DNA from: Alistipes sp.
GTDB lineage: Bacteria > Bacteroidota > Bacteroidia > Bacteroidales > Rikenellaceae
Direction: 5' to 3'
Assembly (NCBI GenBank): GCA_017532885.1
Contig: JAFXIS010000078.1
Location: 50,002-114,001, forward strand
DNA length: 64,000 nucleotides
Part shown: positions 8,898 through 17,254 of the stretch, one piece after another
Layout: every line of letters starts with the position of its first letter
Position numbering within the stretch: position 1 is the stretch's first letter
Made by a program: the position numbers and the translations under genes
Notes under the pieces: model-generated
Database searches by the model: none
Seen by the model: the letters and a program-made list of their open reading frames with translations, nothing else
What the model was told of the DNA's origin: nothing

Positions 8898-9998
8898 ATG
8901 TATCAACACGACGAAAGAGTTGTTTTGACGCTTGATGCAGGAGGCACAAATTTCGTATTTTCTGCTATTCAGGGTTGCCGTCAGGTGGTGGAGCCAATAT
9001 CTATACCTGCCGTAACACACGATATAGAGGCATGTCTAAAGACAATCGCACAGGGCTTTGAGGAGGTGTGGCGTAAAACGACATCAACTCCGGTTGCTAT
9101 AAGTTTTGCCTTCCCCGGACCTGCGGATTATGAGCGTGGCATTATCGGGGATGCTCCAAATTTTCCTGCATTCCGAGGTGGTGTGGCTCTGGGGCCCTAT
9201 TTGCAGCAGCGATTTAATATCCCTGTATTTATAAATAACGATGGCAACTTATTCGCATATGGTGAGGCATTGGCAGGCGTGCTGCCTAAGATAAATAGTG
9301 AATTGCAGTGGCGAGGCAGTATGCGTCGCTATCGTAATTTGCTGGGTGTGACCATCGGTACAGGTTTTGGCGGTGGAGTGGTAATAGATGGGCATCTGTT
9401 GCGTGGTGATAATGGTGTCGGTGGCGACCTCTATCTGATGCGAGATAGGGCGAATCCTGAAATTATGGTTGAGGAGAGTGTCAGTATTCGCGCCGTAAAG
9501 CGTCATTATGCAGAATTGAGCCATGATGAGTCGGCGTTGGAGCCTAAGGATATTTTCGAGATTGCCGAAGGTATCCGTTACGGCAATCGTGAGGCTGCCG
9601 TAGAGAGTTTCCGTCGGGTTGGAAGTGCTGCCGGAGATGCTATTGTGAGAGCCTTGAATCTGATTGACGGCTTGGCTGTTATAGGTGGTGGAGTGATGGG
9701 TGCATCGAAATATATTATGCCGGCAGTGCTTGCCGAAATGCGTAGTAAGGTGCAGACCCTTGGTGGAGTAGGATTTGATTGTATGCAGAGCGAAGTGTAT
9801 AATTTGGATGATGAAATGGAATTATCCGGATTTCTTGCCGAGCAGGATATGATGGTTGAGGTCCCGTTCTCGGGCGAAAAAGTACCCTATATGTCACATC
9901 GTAAGGTGGGTGTCGCTGTTTCCGAGCTTGGAACGAGCCGCGCCGTAGCTTTAGGTGCATATACTTATGCTTTGTCGGAGTTGGATAAAAATATTTAG
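8898..9998 (+). CDS. ROK-family sugar kinase
   Basis: A 366-residue ROK protein. It has the ATP phosphate motif LDAGGTNFVFSA at residue 13, the sugar-binding PNFPAFRG and FINNDGNLFAYGEALAG segments, and the second phosphate motif GVTIGTGFGGGVVIDG near 151. There is no N-terminal helix-turn-helix, so it is a kinase rather than a ROK repressor. The canonical ROK zinc-binding CxCGxxGC motif is not present. It sits 22 nt after the isomerase gene and 5 nt before the transporter, consistent with phosphorylating an imported hexose (mannose would fit) for the isomerase. Confidence 0.88.
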   Translation: MYQHDERVVLTLDAGGTNFVFSAIQGCRQVVEPISIPAVTHDIEACLKTIAQGFEEVWRKTTSTPVAISFAFPGPADYERGIIGDAPNFPAFRGGVALGPYLQQRFNIPVFINNDGNLFAYGEALAGVLPKINSELQWRGSMRRYRNLLGVTIGTGFGGGVVIDGHLLRGDNGVGGDLYLMRDRANPEIMVEESVSIRAVKRHYAELSHDESALEPKDIFEIAEGIRYGNREAAVESFRRVGSAAGDAIVRALNLIDGLAVIGGGVMGASKYIMPAVLAEMRSKVQTLGGVGFDCMQSEVYNLDDEMELSGFLAEQDMMVEVPFSGEKVPYMSHRKVGVAVSELGTSRAVALGAYTYALSELDKNI

Positions 9999-10003
9999 TA
10001 GCT

Positions 10004-11164
10004 ATGGGCGCGCAAATTGAAAATCGTAAATATGCCATCGTGCCAATAATGTTTGGCTTTTTTGTGATGGGATTCTGTGATATTGTGGGGTTTACCTCCG
10101 ATTATGTGCAACATTCATTCGATTGGTCACCTGCCGTTACAGGATTTGTACCGTCAATGGTTTTTATATGGTTTCTCTTCTTGGGAATTCCCGTTGGCGG
10201 TTTGATGAATCGCTGGGGGCGTAAGCGTACGGTGTTGCTGAGTATGGCTGTTACGATTGTCGGTATGATGTTGCCGCTTGTGGCGTATAATAGCTTTACC
10301 TGCATGGCGGCTTTCGCATTGCTGGGTATCGGAAATGCAATATTGCAAGTGTCGTTAAATCCGCTCTTGAGTAATGTCGTGACAGAAGGACGATTACTTA
10401 CAAGTACGCTGACTTTAGGGCAGGTTATCAAGGCCCTATCGTCGCTTTTAGGACCTGAAATTGTGCTTATAGCGACGCTCTATTTCGGCGATGAGCATTG
10501 GTACTATTGCTTCCCGATACTGGGTGCTATTACTATCCTTTCGGCTTTGTGGTTGGCTGCAACGCCTATTCAGCGCGAAGAGGTGGCTGCAAATAGTGGC
10601 ATTTCGATGCGCGATAGCTTTGCGCTACTTAGAAATCGTGTATTGCTGATGCTCTTTCTGGGTATATTTTTTATTGTCGGTGTAGATGTCGCAACTAATT
10701 TTATCAGCTCAAAATTGATGATAATGCGTTTCGACTGGACTCTCTCGCAGGCAAAAATTGCTCCTCAAATATACTTTTTGTGCCGCACCATAGGTGCATT
10801 GCTGGGTGCTGTTGTGTTGGCTCGCGTTAGTGCAACGAAGTACTTTAGGGTTAATATTATTGCATGCATGGTTGCATTGGTTGTGTTGATAGTGACGCAG
10901 AATGCTTCCACCAATTTAGCATGTATCGGAGCTGTCGGATTCTTTGCATCATCCATTTTCTCGATAATCTACTCTTTGGCTTTGCAGAACAGCCCAGATA
11001 AGGCGAATCAGATTTCGGGATTGATGATTACGGCAATTGCCGGAGGTGGCGTTGTTACGCCAATAATAGGTGTCGCTATTGCGCAGGCGGGGGTAGTAGG
11101 CGGAGTAGGTGTCGTTATTGCATGTACGCTCTACCTTGCGTGGTGTGCTTTTAAGTCGAGGTAG
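10004..11164 (+). CDS. MFS sugar transporter
   Basis: A 386-residue major facilitator with about 12 hydrophobic segments. The loop 2-3 signature is GGLMNRWGRKRTVLLS near residue 65. It resembles the FucP/glucose-galactose type of Bacteroidales MFS permeases, which are cation symporters in the inner membrane. Starting 5 nt after the kinase gene, it completes an import-phosphorylate-isomerise module. The stop lies 55 nt from that of the convergent acyltransferase gene, with a shared terminator between. Confidence 0.87.
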   Translation: MGAQIENRKYAIVPIMFGFFVMGFCDIVGFTSDYVQHSFDWSPAVTGFVPSMVFIWFLFLGIPVGGLMNRWGRKRTVLLSMAVTIVGMMLPLVAYNSFTCMAAFALLGIGNAILQVSLNPLLSNVVTEGRLLTSTLTLGQVIKALSSLLGPEIVLIATLYFGDEHWYYCFPILGAITILSALWLAATPIQREEVAANSGISMRDSFALLRNRVLLMLFLGIFFIVGVDVATNFISSKLMIMRFDWTLSQAKIAPQIYFLCRTIGALLGAVVLARVSATKYFRVNIIACMVALVVLIVTQNASTNLACIGAVGFFASSIFSIIYSLALQNSPDKANQISGLMITAIAGGGVVTPIIGVAIAQAGVVGGVGVVIACTLYLAWCAFKSR

Positions 11165-11175
11165 CAAAGATTAGT

Positions 11176-11220
11176 AAAAGAAAGAATAGAGCGGTTTCTT
11201 GCCGCTCTATTCTTTCTTTT
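11176..11220. terminator. Bidirectional terminator between convergent genes
   Basis: A 19-bp perfect stem (11176-11194 with 11202-11220), loop tttcttg, A-rich on the 5' side and T-rich on the 3' side. It can therefore stop both the MFS operon and the minus-strand acyltransferase transcript. Confidence 0.92.
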
Positions 11221-12310
11221 ACCCTATAATCCATTTGCTGCTGGGGATGAGGGATATGAGCTTTACCGAGAGATATGAGCAGGCGAATGTCGCTATGGCG
11301 ATAAGCGGAATATCCAACGCCGTAGGTAATGCCAAGCCATCCTTTATAAGCGCTACGCAGGGTCCTAACCAGAAGATATGCACAAGGTACATTCCAAAGC
11401 TCAGGTTCGAGAGGTTTACGATAGCCTTAGGCTCTGAGGTCGCCTCGATGCAGGTGAAGAGCAGGAAGGCTCCAAATGTCAGCATTACGCAGTTAATGGT
11501 GCAGAATGCCCAGCCGACCTCAATAACGGGTGTCGAGTGTACAACGCCCGGCACGGCCTGCACATAGAACGAATAGATTGTAATTGCAGCGCCTGCAAGC
11601 ATCGCCGAAAGTCCCACCCAAAAACGCTTTGTGCGGCTCCAATCGATATGCACGCGGATATAGTGCGCCAAAACCAAATAGCCCAAATATCCCGAGAAGT
11701 TCCACAATAAATGATACTGATTCCAGAAGCATTCGCCCCACAACTCGCCAAACCAACGATTCAGGTAAGGCATTGAAGTTGAAATGAGGAACAGCAGAAT
11801 AAAAAATTGCTCTTCGCGTTTGGTTGCTTTCTTAAGCCATGGTGAGATAATGGGGATAAAGAGGTAGATGCCCAAGAGTGGGTACATAAACCAGAAATGC
11901 CCCGCCATAGTGGGGAAGTTCAGCAACAGACGCTTTATGTCGGTGGTTGCTGTTGCGCAATCAATACCACCCCACAAAAGTGGCAGTGTGCTGTAAAAAA
12001 TTGCGAAAAATGCCCACGGTGGTACGATACGCTTAATGCGACTTTTGTAAAAATCCCACGAGGTTTGCTCCTCTCGCATGGGTACAAGCAAAAATGCCGA
12101 AACAATCATAAACAGGGGTACTGCCATGCGCGAAAATCCGTCGTAAAGCGACACCCAAAGGCGGTCAGCCTCGTCTGTAAGGAATGATTGCGGGCCTGCC
12201 ATTGCCGATTCGCTCACCATGCCATAAAAATGCTCGCTGGCGTGTACCAGCATCACAAGAAAGCATGCGAAGATGCGGATGTAATCAATATATACAATAC
12301 GATTTTTCAT
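11219..12310 (-). CDS. Acyltransferase family 3 membrane protein
   Basis: A 363-residue integral membrane protein starting RIVYIDYIRIFACFLVMLVHASEHF, the typical opening of acyltransferase-3/OafA-type O-acetyltransferases, with the conserved histidine in VHASEH (residue about 23). About ten hydrophobic segments follow. Members move acyl groups from cytoplasmic acyl-CoA onto cell-envelope glycans such as LPS O-antigen or capsule. The target is unknown and there is no glycan cluster around it. A TATCTTTG box on the minus strand at 12353-12346 serves as its promoter. Confidence 0.85.
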   Translation of the reverse strand: MKNRIVYIDYIRIFACFLVMLVHASEHFYGMVSESAMAGPQSFLTDEADRLWVSLYDGFSRMAVPLFMIVSAFLLVPMREEQTSWDFYKSRIKRIVPPWAFFAIFYSTLPLLWGGIDCATATTDIKRLLLNFPTMAGHFWFMYPLLGIYLFIPIISPWLKKATKREEQFFILLFLISTSMPYLNRWFGELWGECFWNQYHLLWNFSGYLGYLVLAHYIRVHIDWSRTKRFWVGLSAMLAGAAITIYSFYVQAVPGVVHSTPVIEVGWAFCTINCVMLTFGAFLLFTCIEATSEPKAIVNLSNLSFGMYLVHIFWLGPCVALIKDGLALPTALDIPLIAIATFACSYLSVKLISLIPSSKWIIG

Positions 12311-12446
12311 TAGTAGCGTTTTTTGTTTAGGGGGTTAATATTTTGCAAAGATAAAATTTTCCGAGTAAAAAAATCTTTTTTTTGATGGATTTAGTCGTTT
12401 AGCTTAAAATTTTTAGTAGTTTTGTAAAGTTATAAATATTCAAACT

Positions 12447-13139
12447 ATGGGAAACAAGATAAACGACCCTATTGCCCGATTGATGGGTTTGCGATATAAA
12501 TCGCATCCGTGGCATGGCCTTGAGGTGGGTGAAGAGGCCCCTGAGATTGTTACTGCTTTTATCGAAATGGTACCTACCGATACCATTAAATATGAGTTGG
12601 ATAAGGTGAGCGGTTATATCCGTATTGACCGCCCGCAGAAATATTCGGTTGTCGTTCCGGCACTCTATGGTTTTATTCCGCAGAGTTTCTGTGGCGATTC
12701 TATTGCCGAGTATTGCATGCAGCGTAGCGGTAGAGAGAATATCAAGGGCGATAGTGACCCGTTGGATATTTGCGTATTGACCGAGCGTACCATTTCGCAT
12801 GGTGATATCATTGCAAGCGTAAAGCCTATTGGCGGATTCCGTATGTTGGACGGCGACGAGGCTGATGATAAGATTATTGCCGTATTGCGTAACGATGCTA
12901 CATATCGCGGTTATGGCGATATTGAGGAGTTACCACATATCGTTGTCGATAGATTGAAACACTACTTCCTCACATATAAGGATATGCCGGCCGTGGACCG
13001 CGATAGCGAGCAGCGTCAGCGCAAGGTCGAGATAGTTGCTACCTATGGCCGCGAGGAGGCTTACGAGGTTATTCGCCGCTCGTTGGAGGATTATAAGAAT
13101 CACTTCCAGAGTTTGGAGGATATTTTGCGACATGTGTAG
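12447..13139 (+). CDS. ppa: Inorganic pyrophosphatase
   Basis: A 230-residue soluble family I pyrophosphatase. The signature metal-binding stretch GDSDPLDICVLTERTI is near residue 105, preceded by VVVPALYGFIPQSFC, with YRGYGDIEELPH downstream. It hydrolyses PPi to phosphate and so pulls biosynthetic reactions forward. It is longer than the E. coli enzyme (175), as is usual for the Bacteroidales form. A TAGTTTTG -7 box lies at 12417-12424. The gene is followed 23 nt later by the serine dehydratase gene, so the two may be cotranscribed. Confidence 0.92.
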   Translation: MGNKINDPIARLMGLRYKSHPWHGLEVGEEAPEIVTAFIEMVPTDTIKYELDKVSGYIRIDRPQKYSVVVPALYGFIPQSFCGDSIAEYCMQRSGRENIKGDSDPLDICVLTERTISHGDIIASVKPIGGFRMLDGDEADDKIIAVLRNDATYRGYGDIEELPHIVVDRLKHYFLTYKDMPAVDRDSEQRQRKVEIVATYGREEAYEVIRRSLEDYKNHFQSLEDILRHV

Positions 13140-13162
13140 TCGTATGTAATTGTATGTAGATT

Positions 13163-14365
13163 ATGGAATCGTTAAAGGTTTTATATAAAATCGGACACGG
13201 CCCTTCGAGCAGCCATACAATGGGACCGCGTAAGGCTGCTGAGATTTTCCTCGCAAAGAACGACACTGCCGAGGCGTTCCGTGTGACGCTTTATGGCTCA
13301 TTAGCGGCGACGGGTAAGGGACACTTGACCGATACGGCTATTCGTGAGGTTTTGGAGTGTAAGGCGCCGACCGAGATAGTGTGGTGTGCGGATACTGTCA
13401 AGGAGTATCACACCAACGGCATGTTGTTCGAGGCTCTTCAAGGTGGCGAGGTCGCCGATAGCTGGGAGATTTACAGCATCGGTGGAGGCGATATCGCAAG
13501 CCCCGAGATGCCTCATTTAGCGGGCGAAAAGATTTATCCGCTCACTACGGCGAAGGAGATTTTGGCGTGGTGCGACCGTGAGGGTAAAACCATCTGGGAG
13601 TATGTTCAGGATAGCGAGTCCGAGGATATTTGGGACTACTTGCAGCAGATTTGGGAGTCGATGTGCTGCACGATAGATAATGGATTGAATAACGATGGTG
13701 TGTTGCCCGGAGGTTTGAAGGTTGCGCGCAAAGCGGGTACCTATTGGGTGAAATCCAAGGAGTATGGGCCTACGATAAGCAACCGTTCGCGCCTATATGC
13801 TTACGCTCTTGCCGTTTCGGAGGAGAATGCTTCGGGTGGAGAGGTTGTTACGGCTCCAACATGCGGCTCATGTGGCGTGTTGCCGGCGGTTATCTTCCAT
13901 TTGGCAGATGTGAACGATTATCGCCCGATTCGTATCCTCAGGGCTTTGGCTACGGCGGGTGTATTTGGAAATATTGCCAAGACAAATGCTTCGATTTCGG
14001 GTGCCGAGGTTGGATGCCAGGGCGAGATTGGCGTGGCGTGCGCTATGGCTGCAGCTGCGGCGTGTCAGCTGATGGGAGGCACTCCGTGGCAAATCGAGTA
14101 TGCTGCCGAAATGGCTTTGGAGCACTTCTTGGGCCTTACTTGCGACCCTGTATGTGGTTTGGTGCAGATACCTTGTATCGAGCGTAATGCTGTGGCGGCA
14201 GCGCGAGCTATTGATGCTGCGACATTTGCCATACTCTCCGATGGAAAGCATCGCGTGACTTACGACCATGTCGTTGCGGTAATGAAGGAGACGGGACATA
14301 ATCTGCCGAGCCTTTATCGCGAAACTGCCGAGGGTGGTTTGGCAAAACATTATCAAGTGGAGTAA
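13163..14365 (+). CDS. sdaA: L-serine ammonia-lyase, iron-sulfur type, single chain
   Basis: A 400-residue [4Fe-4S] L-serine dehydratase (serine to pyruvate plus ammonia). The substrate-binding opening is IGHGPSSSHTMGPRKAA at residue 9. Candidate cluster cysteines are in EVGCQGEIGVACAM (about 285), LTCDPVCGLVQIPCIERN (about 331 and 342). The alpha and beta domains are fused in one chain. It is separated from the pyrophosphatase gene by 23 nt and followed 16 nt later by the pRiA4b ORF-3-like gene, so these form a probable operon with miaA. Confidence 0.93.
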   Translation: MESLKVLYKIGHGPSSSHTMGPRKAAEIFLAKNDTAEAFRVTLYGSLAATGKGHLTDTAIREVLECKAPTEIVWCADTVKEYHTNGMLFEALQGGEVADSWEIYSIGGGDIASPEMPHLAGEKIYPLTTAKEILAWCDREGKTIWEYVQDSESEDIWDYLQQIWESMCCTIDNGLNNDGVLPGGLKVARKAGTYWVKSKEYGPTISNRSRLYAYALAVSEENASGGEVVTAPTCGSCGVLPAVIFHLADVNDYRPIRILRALATAGVFGNIAKTNASISGAEVGCQGEIGVACAMAAAAACQLMGGTPWQIEYAAEMALEHFLGLTCDPVCGLVQIPCIERNAVAAARAIDAATFAILSDGKHRVTYDHVVAVMKETGHNLPSLYRETAEGGLAKHYQVE

Positions 14366-14381
14366 TTAATCTGAAAAATAT

Positions 14382-14894
14382 ATGATTTATCGTTTCAGAA
14401 TGCTAACGGACGAAAACGATAATTTCGTTCGCGATTTCGAGATTGCATCGGATGCGACACTTCTCGATTTGCATGAGTTTATATTGCAGATGTTGGGTTA
14501 TGACCCCTGCATGGCATCGTTCTTTACTGCCGACGATAGGTGGGAGCGCGAGCAGGAGTATACCTTTATGGATATGGGTGAGGGAATGGGTGATGCCGGC
14601 CTGGGATTGCCGCAACCTATGGCTACGGCGCGTTTGGAGGATGTACTTACCTATCTCTATGCTCGCCTGATATATCTCTTTGACCCATTTAACGAGAGAG
14701 CGTATTTTATGGAACTTATTGAGGCTAAGGAGCCTCAAAAGGGTATGACATATCCACGCCTGCAGTTTGAGCACTCGCCCGCTCCGGACCAATATGACCC
14801 CGAGGCAAATGAGGAGAGTGGCTCAATATTCGAGGAGATGATGGGCGAGTTCGGCGATTTTGACGGCGACGATAACTACGACGATGAGTACTAA
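14382..14894 (+). CDS. Plasmid pRiA4b ORF-3-like family protein
   Basis: A 170-residue acidic protein starting MIYRFRMLTDENDNFVRDFEI, with LHEFILQMLGYDP near residue 30 and a very acidic tail (FDGDDNYDDEY). This matches the pRiA4b ORF-3/IS1096 passenger family, whose molecular function is not known despite the mobile-element name. Here it is a stable chromosomal gene whose end overlaps the start of miaA by 11 nt, an arrangement that implies translational coupling. No transposase is nearby. Confidence 0.8.
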   Translation: MIYRFRMLTDENDNFVRDFEIASDATLLDLHEFILQMLGYDPCMASFFTADDRWEREQEYTFMDMGEGMGDAGLGLPQPMATARLEDVLTYLYARLIYLFDPFNERAYFMELIEAKEPQKGMTYPRLQFEHSPAPDQYDPEANEESGSIFEEMMGEFGDFDGDDNYDDEY

Positions 14895-15798
14895 ATCGCT
14901 CATAGTGATTGTGGGGCCCACGGGTTCCGGGAAAACCGACCTCTCAATAGCGGTGGCGGAGCACTTCGCGGCACCTATAATCTCTACCGACTCGCGTCAA
15001 TTTTATCGTGGCATACCTATCGGTACGGCGCAGCCCGACGAGGAGCAGTTGCAGCGCGTGGAGCATCACTTCATAGCGTCGCACGACCTCACCGACGAGT
15101 TTAATTGTGGCGCATATGAGGTTGCGGCGTTAAAACGCTTGGAGGAGCTGTTCGAGCGGCATGATGTCGTGGTGGCGGTAGGAGGCTCGGGCTTATATGT
15201 GAAGGCTCTGTGTGAAGGAATGGACGATATGCCTGAAGCCGATGCCGAGGTGCGTCAGCAGTTGGCGGAGCGCCTTGAGAATGAGGGTTTGGAGGCTCTT
15301 GCCGAGGAGTTGCGCGAGCTCGATAGCGAGTTCTATGAGATTGTGGACAGGAAAAACCCTGCACGCGTATTGCGAGCCTTGGAGGTGTGCATTACTACGG
15401 GTAAGCCCTATTCGTTGTTACGGCGAGGTGAGGTGCGTGAGCGCCCGTTCAACATCGTGAAGATTGGTACCGACATGCCGCGCGAGGTGTTGTATGAGCG
15501 TATCGACAGGCGTGTGGATATGATGATTGCCGAGGGTTTGGAGCAGGAGGCGCGCGCGGTGTATCATCTGCGTGAACTTAACTCTCTGCAGACGGTGGGT
15601 TATCGCGAGATGTTTGAATATTTTGACGGTACAATAAGCCGCGAGGAGGCGATAGAACTCATAAAACGCAACTCGCGTCGCTATGCTAAGCGCCAGCTCA
15701 CATGGTTCCGCCGCGATGCAGATATAAGGTGGTTTCATCCTGCGCAGAAACAGCAGGTTGTGGAGTATTTGGAGGCAAATATTTGTACATTAAAATAA
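14884..15798 (+). CDS. miaA: tRNA dimethylallyltransferase
   Basis: A 304-residue enzyme that adds an isopentenyl group to A37 of tRNAs reading UNN codons. The P-loop is VGPTGSGKTDLS near residue 10. It is followed by IISTDSRQFYRGIPIGTAQP, the GGSGLYVKAL segment and the C-terminal TVGYREMFEYFDG and NSRRYAKRQLTWFR regions. The ATG at 14884 is preferred over an in-frame ATG at 14860 because it gives the conventional short N-terminus (MSTKSLIVIVGPTGSG). It overlaps the upstream gene by 11 nt. Its 3' end contains the -33 element of the tRNA-Leu promoter. Confidence 0.94.
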   Translation: MSTKSLIVIVGPTGSGKTDLSIAVAEHFAAPIISTDSRQFYRGIPIGTAQPDEEQLQRVEHHFIASHDLTDEFNCGAYEVAALKRLEELFERHDVVVAVGGSGLYVKALCEGMDDMPEADAEVRQQLAERLENEGLEALAEELRELDSEFYEIVDRKNPARVLRALEVCITTGKPYSLLRRGEVRERPFNIVKIGTDMPREVLYERIDRRVDMMIAEGLEQEARAVYHLRELNSLQTVGYREMFEYFDGTISREEAIELIKRNSRRYAKRQLTWFRRDADIRWFHPAQKQQVVEYLEANICTLK

Positions 15799-15812
15799 TT
15801 TTCTTACTTTTG
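15782..15812 (+). promoter_or_regulatory. Promoter of tRNA-Leu
   Basis: TTTG at 15782-15785, exactly 19 bp, then TACTTTTG at 15805-15812. The -33 element lies inside the last codons of miaA. Confidence 0.85.
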
Positions 15813-15846
15813 TGGCGTCTTACCGCGAAAGCGAGAGGATGGTGTA

Positions 15847-15932
15847 GCTCGAATGGTGGAATAGGTAGACACGCCGGACTTAAAATCCTGTGGCCAGTAA
15901 TGGCCGTGCCGGTTCGACCCCGGCTTCGAGTA
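15847..15932 (+). tRNA. tRNA-Leu (TAA)
   Basis: Class II tRNA with acceptor gctcgaa/ttcgagt and discriminator A, and a D-arm with ggtggaataggtagac. The anticodon loop is cttaaaa (anticodon TAA), the long variable arm has the ggcc/ggcc stem, and the T-arm is gccgg-ttcgacc-ccggc. No CCA is encoded. One mismatch (C-T) lies in the anticodon stem. Confidence 0.95.
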
Positions 15933-15936
15933 CGGA

Positions 15937-15967
15937 GGAGGTAGCTGTTTGGTTACCTCCTTTTTTT
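15937..15967 (+). terminator. Terminator of tRNA-Leu
   Basis: ggaggta pairs with tacctcc, followed by T7. It begins 4 nt after the tRNA 3' end. Confidence 0.88.
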
Positions 15968-15974
15968 GTTTGCT

Positions 15975-16083
15975 GATGATGGCAAGCCAACGGCGTTGGC
16001 TTTATGTGGCAATATGCGGTATTGTGCAAACAAGTTTGCCCACTTCCACACATTACCCCATAGGCTTCGCCTTTGCCATCATC
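15975..16083. repeat. 109-bp inverted-repeat-bounded segment
   Basis: The ends are an 11-bp perfect inverted repeat (gatgatggcaa at 15975-15985, ttgccatcatc at 16073-16083). Inside are small hairpins (ccaacggcgttgg, gcaaacaagtttgc) and the stretch tttatgtggc-nnnn-tgcggtatt at 16001-16023, which recurs at 16550-16572. It is non-coding. Confidence 0.55.
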
Positions 16084-16192
16084 CGACAAAAGTGTATATC
16101 CGCGGTGCTCACTTAAGATGCGGTTGCGCGGACTTCAAGATGTATTTATTGCTCGACCTGCGGTCTGCGCTGTAAGGTGTCCGCGCGAGTTT

Positions 16193-16265
16193 GCGACCTG
16201 TGGTCGCTGCACTTCGACCCCGGCTTCGAGTACTTGGGAGAGGACTGTAGGTTCTCTCTTTTTTT
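16193..16265 (+). repeat. Truncated tRNA-Leu 3' end (copy 2) with its own terminator
   Basis: A 6-bp hairpin (gcgacc-tgt-ggtcgc, 16192-16206) precedes 21 bases (16213-16233) identical to the T-loop and acceptor end of the tRNA-Leu gene (15913-15933), exactly 300 bp downstream. The 5' side of the T-stem does not pair, so this is not a functional tRNA. It is followed, as in the real gene, by a hairpin (gagag...ctctc) and a T run ending at 16265. Confidence 0.7.
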
Positions 16266-16486
16266 GTGCGGTTTCGTGCGTGTAGGGTGTGGGGTCGTTC
16301 AGCGTGTGGCGGCTCGGCAGACTTGTCTGCGAGTGTTGTAATATCGTCAAGCGGTAATCGCTACGCGATAATGCTGTAATAGGCTGTAAGCCCAAGTAAA
16401 TAAATTCCCTTGTTCTTTCAGCCTATCACATCAGCCCCATGGGCTTTCCGCTTGCCTCTATTTCAAATCTCTTCGGTCCGCTCTCG

Positions 16487-16553
16487 CCTGCTGGCGCCGT
16501 TCAACCCCGGCTCTGGGTACGAAGAGAAGTTTGAACGACATTCTCTTCCTTTA
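16487..16553 (+). repeat. Degenerate tRNA-Leu 3' end (copy 3) with terminator-like hairpin
   Basis: A hairpin (cgcc-tgct-ggcg) is followed at 16499-16520 by a 22-base stretch matching the tRNA-Leu T-arm/acceptor end at 18 positions. A gaagagaa/ttctcttc hairpin then follows (16521-16548). The stretch tttatgtggc-nnnn-tgcggtatt comes next, as after copy 1. This supports a repeated unit rather than chance similarity. Confidence 0.6.
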
Positions 16554-16617
16554 TGTGGCTAAGTGCGGTATTAAATAGTCCATTTGTGGGGCGTAAGCAT
16601 AATTTTGAATTTTGAAT

Positions 16618-16648
16618 TTTGAATTTTGCATTACAAAATGTATCTTTG
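16618..16648 (+). promoter_or_regulatory. Promoter of the DUF4199-GT2-DUF4293 operon, -33 within ATTTTGA repeat
   Basis: TTTG at 16618-16621 lies inside the attttga repeat tract, then 19 bp, then TATCTTTG at 16641-16648. The ATG is at 16712. Confidence 0.8.
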
Positions 16649-16711
16649 TATGTTATATCCGATGTCGCGACGGATATATAGTGTGAAATTAAACAATTAA
16701 AAGATACGATT

Positions 16712-17242
16712 ATGAAACAATCAACTTTTTGGAGAGAGGCTTCTCGAGGCGGAGCTATCGTAGGTTTGGTAGGTGTTGTATTTTCAATATTGGCTATGGT
16801 ATTGCCAAAGATGAATGGCTTGTGGAGTATTGCTAATGTGGCACTTACAATCTATCTGCTTTTCTGGTTTACCCGTTGTCGTGCTATGCAATTCCAGCAG
16901 GAGGGATACTCTTATGGTCAATCTTTAGGCTTCATTGTAGCGATGAGCCTCTTTGCCGGCATTATCGCCGGAGCATACCAGATTGTTGCAAGTAATTGGC
17001 TTTTCCCCGAGCAGTTTGAGCAGATGTTTGAGCAGATGTTGGCGGCATTTGCCCAGGCGGGTATTAGCGGTGAGCAGGCGGAGTCTATCGCTTCGATGTA
17101 TCGCTCGATGATATTCTCTCCAATGCCGGCTCTTTTCTGGAGCATCTTCGGCAGCGTTATCGGTAACGGATTCTATGGCTTGTTCGTAGCCATTGCAACA
17201 AAGCGCGAGCCCGCTTTGTTTGATACCGAGGATGAGGAGTAA
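16712..17242 (+). CDS. DUF4199-family membrane protein
   Basis: A 176-residue protein with four hydrophobic segments (about residues 14-33, 38-55, 70-95 and 135-160). It opens MKQSTFWREASRGGAIVGLVGV, typical of DUF4199. Function is unknown. In Bacteroidales this gene normally sits directly before a polyprenyl-phosphate-type glycosyltransferase, as here (12 nt). That suggests a role with the glycosyltransferase at the inner membrane. Confidence 0.85.
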   Translation: MKQSTFWREASRGGAIVGLVGVVFSILAMVLPKMNGLWSIANVALTIYLLFWFTRCRAMQFQQEGYSYGQSLGFIVAMSLFAGIIAGAYQIVASNWLFPEQFEQMFEQMLAAFAQAGISGEQAESIASMYRSMIFSPMPALFWSIFGSVIGNGFYGLFVAIATKREPALFDTEDEE

Positions 17243-17254
17243 AAGAGATAGAAA

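Larger units (their letters stand above)
16084..16711. other. Non-coding tRNA-repeat region
   Basis: No gene is seen across this stretch. It holds tRNA 3'-end copies 2 and 3, their hairpins, a run of ATTTTGA repeats (16601-16628) and the promoter of the following gene. Confidence 0.6.

Noticed and set aside
14382..14894. pRiA4b ORF-3-like protein as evidence of a mobile element
   Set aside because: The name is historical; the gene overlaps miaA, sits in a housekeeping context, and no transposase or element ends were found.
15880..16089. Minus-strand frame with ...EAGVEPARPLLATGF
   Set aside because: This peptide arises from the antisense strand of tRNA-Leu; it is a well-known annotation artefact.
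15933..16500. Prophage or integrative element at tRNA-Leu
   Set aside because: Only about 300 bp lies between the tRNA 3' copies, and no integrase or cargo gene is present; at most these are scars.
16601..16630. ATTTTGA tract considered as a CRISPR or phase-variable simple repeat
   Set aside because: Units are 7 bp, without spacers, and no cas genes are present. It is better explained as a promoter-associated repeat, though strain variation in copy number is untested.
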